Origin: Segatella baroniae DSM 16972 = JCM 13447 | GTDB lineage: Bacteria > Bacteroidota > Bacteroidia > Bacteroidales > Bacteroidaceae | Direction: 5' to 3' | Length of the DNA: 64,000 nucleotides | Assembly (NCBI RefSeq): GCF_000426585.1 | Contig: NZ_AUFQ01000014.1 | Coordinates: 25,095 to 89,094 of the forward strand | Shown: positions 26,705 to 34,942 of the stretch, in pieces | Layout: each line of letters opens with the position of its first letter | Position numbering within the stretch: the first letter of the stretch is position 1 | The notes under the pieces: model-generated | What the model was told of the DNA's origin: nothing | Databases searched by the model: none | The model's input: the letters and a program-made list of their open reading frames with translations, nothing else | Position numbers and translations under genes: made by a program

Positions 26705-27306
26705 GCCGATATGAATTGAAAAGAAATTTTCCGCCACAAAATTACAAAGAAATTCTCTCATGCCCCACCAACGACAACCTTATGATCCATTTCCCCTTGA
26801 ATTATTAATGCAGGTCAATTTGCGGGTTCCACGACGGGCAGGGGATTCCCGACAGCACGTCCTTCATGTACATGTAGCGGGAATGGGCGTCGTTGGCCAG
26901 AGCGGGCAGGCGAATATGGCCTGTCCGCACCGATTTGTTCTCTTTCGCCGTGCCAAATTGCCTTTCATGTGATGGAATGGTCAAAAACCGCCTCCGTTTT
27001 TCCGTCCCACCGTTTGTTTTGGCGTTTCCCGGGCAGCGGAAAGTCCGCCGCCGTTTGTTTTGACGTTTCCCGGGCCGCGGAATTTAACAAACGTTATGTT
27101 TTGGCGTTTCCCGAGCCGCGGAATTTTACAAATGTTTTGTTTTGACGTCTTCCGAGCCTCGGAATTTTACAAATGTTTTGTTTTGACGTCTTCCGAGCCC
27201 CAATTTTCCGTCTCTGCGAATGGCGTGGGCCGTAGGAGCGTGAAGAATCACGCTGCGCCTCTCCATTTGATGATTGCCAACAACAGAAAATAGTCATTTT
27301 TAGGTA
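26705..27306. other. Gene-free 600-bp region with an unrecognised decayed frame
   Basis: No intact gene. On the minus strand from about 27000 to the TAA at 26810 an open frame of some 60 codons reads with normal-looking codons, including NDAHSRYMYMKDVLSGIPCP near its end, but has no start codon and belongs to no family I know; it may be the 3' end of a decayed gene. The 41-bp tandem repeat (27012-27201) fills the rest. Confidence 0.4.
27012..27201. repeat. 41-bp degenerate tandem repeat, about 4.6 copies
   Basis: Units start at 27012, 27053, 27093, 27134 and 27175. Each reads roughly GTTTTGTTTTGACGTTTCCC followed by a short palindrome of the type TTCCGAGCCTCGGAA and, in the later copies, TTTACAAAT. 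The unit length of 40-41 is not a multiple of three, so this is not a protein repeat. It lies upstream of the TonB receptor operon promoter. Confidence 0.85.
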
Positions 27307-27337
27307 TTGTTGATGGTTTTGAATCGATTTACTTTTG
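27307..27337 (+). promoter_or_regulatory. Promoter of the TonB receptor-M16 protease operon
   Basis: TTG at 27307-27309, 20 nt, TACTTTTG at 27330-27337. The start site would be near 27344, about 34 nt before the ATG at 27378. Confidence 0.6.
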
Positions 27338-27377
27338 CAACCATAAGAACCGGTTTCGTCATTTGTATACTTTCCCG

Positions 27378-30170
27378 ATGGGTTCAAGATTTATTTTCAT
27401 TATGTTGTGCTGCTGGCTTTCGCTGCATTGCGCGGGTCAGCAACATGTCAATGTGAGTGGTGTCGTGGCCGACGCCACCGACAAGACTGCGCTTGCCATG
27501 GCCACAGTTTCGTTTCAAGGCAAGCACCCCAAGGCCACGCTGGCCAATGCCGACGGCCGCTTCTCCATCAACCTGGTGGCGGGCGAAAGCTATGTGATGA
27601 AGGTGAGCTATGTGGGCTACGAGCCTTACCGGCGCACCGTGACGTTTTCCAAGAACACGACGTTGAACGTGAGCCTGAAAGCCAACCTCCGCCTCAGCGA
27701 AGTGACGGTCACGGCCAAGGAGGCGCAGGGCCTCGTCACCAGGTCGATCATCGGGCGCGACGCGATGAACCAGCTGCAACCCAACAGTCTGGCCGACCTG
27801 ATGGAACTGCTGCCCGGCGGCTACTCCAAAGACCCGAACATGGGCGTGGCCAACACGATAAGTCTGCGCGAAACGGGCAACATGACTTCCGGCGGGGCCT
27901 TGTCGCACAACAACGCCTTTGCCATCTCGTCGCTCGGAACGCAGTTCGTCGTGGACGGAACGCCCATCAACACCGACGCCAACCTTCAGTTTTCCCCGCT
28001 TTCGGACACGCAACACGTCACCTCGGGCAGCGGGGCCGAAAACTATCGCAACATCACCAACAAGGGCGTTGACATGCGCACGATAGGCACCGACGACATC
28101 GAGCGCGTGGAAGTGATACGGGGAATACCATCGGTGGAATACGGCAACTTGACCAGCGGCATTGTGAACATCAGGAAGATACGCCGCAAAATGCCGCTCT
28201 CGGCCCGCTTCAAGGCCGACGGCTACAGCAAGTTGTTCTCTTTGGGGAAAGGCGTTGCGCTCGGCAGTGGCGACGCACGGGTGCTGAACGTAGACCTCGG
28301 CTATCTGGATTCCAAGGTGGATCCCACCGACAATCTCGAAAACTACAAGCGGCTGAACGCCTCCTTGCGCTACACGCTCAGGACGACGGCGGGAAAGACG
28401 GCGTGGAAATGGGAGTCGGCATTCGACTATTCCGGTTCCTTCGACAACAGCAAGGCCGATCCCGACCTCAACTACGGGCGTATCGACGAATACCGCTCCA
28501 ACTACAACCGCATGGTCTTCACCAACAGCTGGTCGATGACGCGCAAAAAGGGGCTGCTCCGCGAGTTGGAGGTCAACACCTCCGTGTCGCAGCAGCTGGA
28601 CCGCCTGCACGAGCGACGCCTCGTGGCCCCGCAACGCTACGGCATTGTGCCCACGGGATGGGAGGAAGGGGAACGCGAAGCCGCCGCCGTCTATGCCGAA
28701 TATGTGGCCGACTATCTGTGCGACGGCAAGCCCTTCAACGCCTGGCTCAAGGCCAAGGCACTGCTCCGCTTGGACGCGGGCAAGCTGGAAAACCGCCTGA
28801 AACTGGGACTCAACTGGGACTATTCCAAGAATTATGGCGACGGTCAGGTGTATGACATGAGCCATCCGCTCAGTGTCAACGGCTGGTCGGCCAGGCCGCG
28901 ACGCTACAAGGACATCCCCGGGCTGCAGAACCTGTCGGCCTTCGGCGAGGAAAACTTCGTGGCGAAGATAGGGGGCAGCGTATTGGAAGGCATGCTCGGC
29001 GTGCGCCTCAACACCATGCCGGGACTTGACAAACGCTTCGAGATGAACGGAAAGGTATATGCCGACCCACGTGTCAACCTCAACTGGCGGTTGCCTTATC
29101 TCACCGTCGGAGGCAGTCCGCTGCGCCTGGCGGTCGCTGCGGGATGGGGGCTGACGACTAAAAACCCCACGCTCAACTATCTCTATCCCGACAATTATTA
29201 CAGCGACTTCGTGGAACTGGCCTACTACGACACCCAAAACCCAGAACGCGACAGCCGCTTCGTGGTGATGAGCTACAGACAGGACCCCACCAACCATGCC
29301 ATCAAGCCGGCCCGCAACCGCAAGTGGGAAGTGCGCCTGGACGTCGATTGGAAAGAGAACTCGCTGAGCCTGGACTATTTCTACGAGCAAATGACGTCGG
29401 GCTTCCGCTATTCCCGCATCTACGGCGACTACCTTTACAAGAAATATGACGCTTCGCGGATGTCCGCCGGCACGGACTGGCGCACGCTGCCCTTCGAGAA
29501 CAGACACGTGCTCGACGGCTACCAGCAGGCCTCGAACGGCAGCAAGATGGTGAAGCAGGGCGTCGAACTGCAATTCACCTCGGCCCGCATCCGCGCCTTG
29601 CGCACTCGCGTCAATGTCAGCGGAGCGTGGTTCCACACCACCTACACCAACAGCCAGCCGATGTTCGACCCCGTGAGTACGGTGATAGACAACCGCCCCG
29701 TGAGCGAATCCTACGTGGGCCTCTACGACTGGAACGACGGACGGGTGAACGACAGGCTCAACACCAACTTCACCCTCGACACCCAAGTGCCCGAGTGGGG
29801 ATTCATCTTCACCACATCGGTGCAGTACATGTGGCTCATCAAGACCAAGCGGCAGGAGAAGAACGGCTACCCCATCGCCTATATCTCGGCGGTTGACGGG
29901 AAAGTCCATCCTTACACCCTGGAAAGTGAACAGGATGTTCTTCTGAAGCAGCTGGTGCAAACCTACAAGGCCGACATGTTCCGCCCGTTCACGGTGCCGA
30001 TGTCGATGATCGTCAACCTCAAGGCCACCAAGCGCATCGGACGCTACATGCGGTTGTCTTTCTTTGCCAACAAGATATTGGACTACCTGCCCGACTACAA
30101 GTCCAACGGCAAGGTGATACGCCGCAACGCCTCGCCCTACTTCGGGGTGGAAGCCAATCTCAACATATAA
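27378..30170 (+). CDS. TonB-dependent outer-membrane receptor
   Basis: 930 residues from the ATG at 27378; an in-frame TTG at 27363 is less likely. Signal peptide up to about HCAGQQ. A carboxypeptidase-regulatory-like domain follows (VSGVVADATDKTALAMATVS to LRLSEVTVTA), then the plug (LADLMELLPGG, DIERVEVIRGIPSVEYGNLT) and a 22-strand-type barrel ending in FGVEANLNI. It is a classical FecA/BtuB-size receptor rather than a SusC protein, and no SusD gene is linked. The substrate is unknown. It heads an operon with a DUF4876 lipoprotein, DUF6850 barrel, secreted protein and M16 protease. Confidence 0.92.
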   Translation: MGSRFIFIMLCCWLSLHCAGQQHVNVSGVVADATDKTALAMATVSFQGKHPKATLANADGRFSINLVAGESYVMKVSYVGYEPYRRTVTFSKNTTLNVSLKANLRLSEVTVTAKEAQGLVTRSIIGRDAMNQLQPNSLADLMELLPGGYSKDPNMGVANTISLRETGNMTSGGALSHNNAFAISSLGTQFVVDGTPINTDANLQFSPLSDTQHVTSGSGAENYRNITNKGVDMRTIGTDDIERVEVIRGIPSVEYGNLTSGIVNIRKIRRKMPLSARFKADGYSKLFSLGKGVALGSGDARVLNVDLGYLDSKVDPTDNLENYKRLNASLRYTLRTTAGKTAWKWESAFDYSGSFDNSKADPDLNYGRIDEYRSNYNRMVFTNSWSMTRKKGLLRELEVNTSVSQQLDRLHERRLVAPQRYGIVPTGWEEGEREAAAVYAEYVADYLCDGKPFNAWLKAKALLRLDAGKLENRLKLGLNWDYSKNYGDGQVYDMSHPLSVNGWSARPRRYKDIPGLQNLSAFGEENFVAKIGGSVLEGMLGVRLNTMPGLDKRFEMNGKVYADPRVNLNWRLPYLTVGGSPLRLAVAAGWGLTTKNPTLNYLYPDNYYSDFVELAYYDTQNPERDSRFVVMSYRQDPTNHAIKPARNRKWEVRLDVDWKENSLSLDYFYEQMTSGFRYSRIYGDYLYKKYDASRMSAGTDWRTLPFENRHVLDGYQQASNGSKMVKQGVELQFTSARIRALRTRVNVSGAWFHTTYTNSQPMFDPVSTVIDNRPVSESYVGLYDWNDGRVNDRLNTNFTLDTQVPEWGFIFTTSVQYMWLIKTKRQEKNGYPIAYISAVDGKVHPYTLESEQDVLLKQLVQTYKADMFRPFTVPMSMIVNLKATKRIGRYMRLSFFANKILDYLPDYKSNGKVIRRNASPYFGVEANLNI

Positions 30171-30203
30171 TCCCCAACCAACAATCCCCCCAAAAACAGA
30201 AAG

Positions 30204-31502
30204 ATGAAAAGCATTCTATACACTTTGGCGCTGGCCATGCTTGCCCTGCTCTCGTCGTGCAGCGACGACAAGGCGCTACAGGAGGTCGCCACAAACCTCA
30301 CCATCGACTATCCCACGAACGTGAAAAACCTCAAGGTAGTGTCGGAGAAGATTCAGTTCGTCAACCTCACGTCGGGCGAGAAGACGAGCGTGGCCCACTC
30401 CGGCAACATCCGGTTGCCCGAAGGACTTTACGACTGCGTGTATTCGGCCGACGTCACCTACGACAATGGCGACGGAGCGGAGACCGCCACGGCGAAAGGA
30501 CACCTCACCGGCAAGGCCGAGAACGTTTCGCTTACGGAAACTTCGGGAAGTCTGCGCATAGAGACCTTCCTTTCGGCGGCAAACGACGACTTCATCTTTG
30601 AGGAGATATTCTTTTCCGGCACGCTGCGCGCCTCGGGCTCGCAATACTATGGCGACGGCTATATCAAGATATTCAACAACACCGACCATGTGCTCTATGC
30701 CGACGGGCTGGCCTTCTGCGAGTCGAAGTTCAAGTCGGTGCAGCTTTTCGAATACTCGCCCGACATCCGCAAGGACACGTTTACGGTATGGTCGGTCTAC
30801 GTGATTCCCGGCAACGGAACGGAACATCCGGTCATGCCCGGCCAGTCGCTGCTCATCTGCGACACGGGTATCGACCACCGGGTGGCCAACCCCAATTCGT
30901 TTGACTTGAGCAAGGCCGACTTCGAGTGGTACGACATCTCCACGTCGCCCACGCATCTCGACATAGACAGCCCCACGGTGCCCAATCTGGACAAGTGGTA
31001 TTGCTACACGCTGAGCTTCTATGTCCTGCACAACCGCGGATTCACGTCGTTTGCGCTGGCCCGCATTCCGAAAAACGTCAGCAAGGAGCAGTATCTCAAG
31101 GACTATCTGTACACCTATTATTATACGATGTATCTCCCGCAGGGCACTTTCCCCATGCAGCAAACGGCCTACAAGATTCCCAACGCGTGGATTGTGGACG
31201 GGGTGAACTGCAGCGTGCAGAGCAAACGGCTGTGGAACATCCTCCCTCCGTCGGTGGATGCGGGATGGACGCACGTCGGATATGTGGATCGCGACAAGAC
31301 CCGTTACTTCCGCAGCATTCGCCGCAAGTTGCAATTCATAGACGGAAAAGGTGTCATCCACCTGCAAGACACCAACAATTCCACAGAAGATTTCAACACG
31401 GAGTGCATCCCTTCGGTGATAGAGGAACAGGGAACAGCCATCAGTGCCGACGGCACCAAGGCTTCGACACACACCTACGATGGCGTGACCCCGAAGAAGT
31501 AG
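30204..31502 (+). CDS. DUF4876 surface lipoprotein
   Basis: 432 residues. Lipobox Cys19 (LALLSSCSDD). The beta-rich N-terminal third (TNLTIDYPTNVKNLKVVSEK) and the central FEEIFFSGTLRASGSQYYGD, which is the hallmark of the family, fit DUF4876. The protein is probably exposed on the outer membrane and may assist substrate capture for the receptor encoded 33 bp upstream. No catalytic motif was recognised. Confidence 0.82.
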   Translation: MKSILYTLALAMLALLSSCSDDKALQEVATNLTIDYPTNVKNLKVVSEKIQFVNLTSGEKTSVAHSGNIRLPEGLYDCVYSADVTYDNGDGAETATAKGHLTGKAENVSLTETSGSLRIETFLSAANDDFIFEEIFFSGTLRASGSQYYGDGYIKIFNNTDHVLYADGLAFCESKFKSVQLFEYSPDIRKDTFTVWSVYVIPGNGTEHPVMPGQSLLICDTGIDHRVANPNSFDLSKADFEWYDISTSPTHLDIDSPTVPNLDKWYCYTLSFYVLHNRGFTSFALARIPKNVSKEQYLKDYLYTYYYTMYLPQGTFPMQQTAYKIPNAWIVDGVNCSVQSKRLWNILPPSVDAGWTHVGYVDRDKTRYFRSIRRKLQFIDGKGVIHLQDTNNSTEDFNTECIPSVIEEQGTAISADGTKASTHTYDGVTPKK

Positions 31503-31530
31503 AAGAAGTAAAGGACTAAAAGCAAAAGAC

Positions 31531-33066
31531 GTGAACAAGAAGACAGCTCACTTCCTGATGGCGGTTTCGCTTGCCGTCGTCGGCCCTATCGCTTCGGCAA
31601 AGGCCGACGACAACGTTGTGGAGAGACAGTTGGAACACCGGAGCGACACCCGCTCATGGTTTCCGGAAGTCTACCGCAACCCCGCCATGCAATGGAATCG
31701 TTACCGGTATTCGCTGAACCGGTTGGCCTCGACCTACACCGACAGCCGGGCCACGCTTCCACAGCAGTTGGAGCATGGCGACAAGACGACGGCAGTCGTG
31801 GGCGACATAGACGCGTTTCTGCGAAAGAAGCATGTCTCCCTCTGGGGGACGGCGCACTACGCCAATGGCAAGACCCGCCACATACGCTATAACGAGACCA
31901 CCGATTTCGACCTTCTTTATCCCTATGTCATGGCCGATACTGTCGGCGGAGGCGTCTCGCGCAAGGAGACCTACGACTTCACGGGGGGCTTCGCCCACCA
32001 CAAGGACAGATGGACAATCGGTGTGGAAGGCCGCTACACGGCCCGGTTGGAATACCGGACAGTGGACCCGCGCCCCAAGAACCTCACGGGAGACTTGCAG
32101 GTGAAGGCGGGAATGGGCTGGTCAGGCCTCTTCAGCGGGACTTACGAGGGGGGACTGTCGGCGGGCGTCCGACGCTACAAGCAGACGAACGCGCTCGCGT
32201 TTTACAACGAGACGTCGCAGCCGGCCGTCTATCATCTCACCGGACTGGGCGTGGATTACTACCGGTTCAGGGGTTCCTACACCTCCACCTACTACAAAGG
32301 ACTGGGATGGAATGCCACGATGGAGCTGCGACCCGCCGCTCCCCGAAACGGCGTCTACGCTTCGTTGAACTACAGTTTCCTGGCTGTGGAGAAAATCATT
32401 TCCGACCTCAACGAACTTCCGCTCACGAAGTTGGAGTTGCGACACCAAGGCTTCGAACTGGGCTACCTGCGCAAGGGACAAGCTTGCACGTGGGGCGTGA
32501 GGATGGCGGAAACCCACGACGAGCGGCGTGGAATGGAAAACATCTTCGGCTCGGCGCAAGACAACATCTATCCACAGATCGCTTCGGGCCGGCAGTATCG
32601 GGAGAGACGATGGAACCTCTCGGGGGCGTTGCTGTGCCAATATCGCCCGTCGGGCACGGCCGTATATGACCTTTCGTTGACCCAACACTACCGCCACATC
32701 CGCGAAAGCCACGTCGACCCATGGCGGAAAATGTCCTCTTCTGCGCAGATTTCAACCTTCTCGCTGAAAGGAATGTGGCAGATGAAGCGGTGGCTACTGC
32801 AAACCGCCGCGCGCTTGGACTACGCCTGGAACAGCCGTTGCAGCACGACGCTGAACGGAAGTGTCAATGAGCGCATGATGGCCCCCGTGCGTCATCGCTG
32901 TGCCTTCTACGGCAACAACCGCCAGGAAGCCGCCTTGCGGGCCGAAGCCGACTATGCCGTGAACCGCCATTACAGCGTGTTTGTCGCCGCCGAATGGAAT
33001 CACGCACGCTACATGAAGACAGAACACAACAACCTCCTGCGCCTTTCGCTGGGCATGGAGTTCTGA
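31531..33066 (+). CDS. DUF6850 family outer-membrane beta-barrel protein
   Basis: 511 residues with a signal peptide (cleavage near IASAKADD) and alternating amphipathic strands with many aromatic girdle residues; it ends in LSLGMEF, a C-terminal Phe typical of barrels. The start codon is the GTG at 31531, as no ATG fits before the signal peptide. The family usually follows DUF4876 genes. Its role, perhaps a passive pore or assembly partner, is not known. Confidence 0.75.
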   Translation: MNKKTAHFLMAVSLAVVGPIASAKADDNVVERQLEHRSDTRSWFPEVYRNPAMQWNRYRYSLNRLASTYTDSRATLPQQLEHGDKTTAVVGDIDAFLRKKHVSLWGTAHYANGKTRHIRYNETTDFDLLYPYVMADTVGGGVSRKETYDFTGGFAHHKDRWTIGVEGRYTARLEYRTVDPRPKNLTGDLQVKAGMGWSGLFSGTYEGGLSAGVRRYKQTNALAFYNETSQPAVYHLTGLGVDYYRFRGSYTSTYYKGLGWNATMELRPAAPRNGVYASLNYSFLAVEKIISDLNELPLTKLELRHQGFELGYLRKGQACTWGVRMAETHDERRGMENIFGSAQDNIYPQIASGRQYRERRWNLSGALLCQYRPSGTAVYDLSLTQHYRHIRESHVDPWRKMSSSAQISTFSLKGMWQMKRWLLQTAARLDYAWNSRCSTTLNGSVNERMMAPVRHRCAFYGNNRQEAALRAEADYAVNRHYSVFVAAEWNHARYMKTEHNNLLRLSLGMEF

Positions 33067-33105
33067 ATTTGAGATCAATAAATATTCAACTAAAACCCAA
33101 AGACT

Positions 33106-34887
33106 ATGATGAAAAATTTACTCCTTTCGTTTGTAATGCTGGCAACCATGGCCGCAGCTCATGCCGCGGACTTCAAATACCAGTGGCACCACACCATCTA
33201 CGGGCAGACCAAGTCCGGCAACACGCCCGTTTCCGTCATCAAGACTACGGACGGCAACTATGTAACCTTCAACGCCTTCGGTACCAACACGCTCACTGGA
33301 ACCAAAGTCTATTTCGACGGGCAACCGCTTAAAGACGCCCAAGGGAAAGAGATTGAGGGCTGCCTGTATGTCGGGACTAATGACAACTCCGTCAACGACA
33401 ACCTCCTGTTGCAGAAAATGAATCCCCAAACAGGCGCCGTGATGTGGACGGTGTACTCGGACAAGGGCTATCTCTACAACAACAAATCCATCTATCCGAC
33501 GGCCGACGGCGGCCTGGTCTTTGCCGGCGACGTGCGCAATCTGGCCGACAAGACGGAAACGACACTCTTCCGCCTCGTCGGGGCTGACGACAAGAAGGTG
33601 GAAGTGAGTTACACGCCGGCCGGAGACGGCCATTCTTCCGTTGAAGGGGTCATCGCCAAGATAGACAAGGACGGGCACGTGGAATGGGCCAGGTTGATAG
33701 CCACCACCACGCATCCCACCGTCAAAGGCAAGACTTTCGGCAGCTATGCCATCTATTACAAGGGGCTGGTCGTAGACAGCAAGGGCAACATCTATGTGTG
33801 CGGCAACTACATGTCGTCCGTCACCTTTGAAAAGCGTGACGGCACAAAGGAGACGCACGAGGCCAAGAACACGGCAGCATGGGACGGCAGCATACAGTCA
33901 TCGGCAGGCGACCCGTTCATCGCCAAACTCGATAAGGACGGCTATCTGCTCCAGTTCATGACAGAAGACGAAAGCAACATCAAGTTTGCGACATTCGAGA
34001 AGATGGTCATCCATGATGATGTTCTTTATGTGAGCGGACGCTTTCAGGGCGACGGCACCGCCACCATCAAGTTCGGCGACACCACCTTGAAACCCAACGA
34101 TTGCCACAACCTCATCTATGCTTCCATCAGAACAAATGATTTGAAGCCCAACTACATCAAGATGTTGGTCGGCGGGAAGTTCGGTGGCACGAGTTATGCC
34201 GTACAGAACATGAACCTCCAATACTATAACGGCAGCCTCTATATGACCGGTCTGATTACGGGAAGCTTGGCCGACGACGCCTCTCCGACGCCTTTCATCT
34301 CCACAACGACCAAGATGCGTGAAGCCATGATCGTAAAGGCGGACGCCAAAAGCGGCAACCGGCTGGCTGCCGGCATAGACGGGAAGTCCATCACAGCCGC
34401 CTATGCCGTGGTCGAAACGAAAGACCCTGCCACCGTTTGGGTCTACGGATATTCATTATCAACGAAAGCCCGGCTCAACAAATATACGCTCAAGGACGGT
34501 AAACTTACGAAAGAGAAGGAAGAAATCGTACTCAATCAAGCCTCTGTAGGCATGTTGGGAGCACCCCTGATTGACGGCAACGCTTTCGTTTCCATGGCAA
34601 GACCACGCGGCAACTCCGGCACCGTCTTGGGCGCAACAGGTGAACCGACCCAATTCTACAACTGGGGCATTGTCCTCACGAAGCACACCTGCGACGACAT
34701 TCAACCCGAGAGTGGCGTGCCGGCCAGTATCAAGGACCTGAACGTGCAGCAGAACAATGCGGGCAACTGCAACGTCTATACGCTCAGGGGCGTGCTCGTC
34801 AAGCGGGCCAAGACCATGGCGGAGGCCATCGACAACCTGCCTGCGGGCCTCTATATCATCGGCGGCAAGAAGATGGTCGTGAGATAA
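33106..34887 (+). CDS. Secreted protein with type IX-like C-terminal sorting tail
   Basis: 593 residues. Signal peptide MMKNLLLSFVMLATMAAAHA. The body consists of repeated beta blades, with GVIAKIDKDGHVEWARL and PFIAKLDKDGYLLQF as two clear repeats, so a beta-propeller is likely. The final 50 residues (VYTLRGVLVKRAKTMAEAID, then LPAGLYIIGGKKMVVR) look like the sorting domain that directs proteins through the Por/type IX system to the surface. The substrate is not known. It is 39 bp behind the barrel gene in the receptor operon. Confidence 0.7.
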   Translation: MMKNLLLSFVMLATMAAAHAADFKYQWHHTIYGQTKSGNTPVSVIKTTDGNYVTFNAFGTNTLTGTKVYFDGQPLKDAQGKEIEGCLYVGTNDNSVNDNLLLQKMNPQTGAVMWTVYSDKGYLYNNKSIYPTADGGLVFAGDVRNLADKTETTLFRLVGADDKKVEVSYTPAGDGHSSVEGVIAKIDKDGHVEWARLIATTTHPTVKGKTFGSYAIYYKGLVVDSKGNIYVCGNYMSSVTFEKRDGTKETHEAKNTAAWDGSIQSSAGDPFIAKLDKDGYLLQFMTEDESNIKFATFEKMVIHDDVLYVSGRFQGDGTATIKFGDTTLKPNDCHNLIYASIRTNDLKPNYIKMLVGGKFGGTSYAVQNMNLQYYNGSLYMTGLITGSLADDASPTPFISTTTKMREAMIVKADAKSGNRLAAGIDGKSITAAYAVVETKDPATVWVYGYSLSTKARLNKYTLKDGKLTKEKEEIVLNQASVGMLGAPLIDGNAFVSMARPRGNSGTVLGATGEPTQFYNWGIVLTKHTCDDIQPESGVPASIKDLNVQQNNAGNCNVYTLRGVLVKRAKTMAEAIDNLPAGLYIIGGKKMVVR

Positions 34888-34942
34888 AGAAGAAGCAAGT
34901 GGTTGAAATCATCAGACTTGCAAACCCTGAAACATTTCCTAC

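Noticed and set aside
27060..27293. 77-codon frame over the 41-bp repeats
   Set aside because: The repeat unit is not a multiple of three, so the apparent peptide repeat is a by-product of the DNA repeat.
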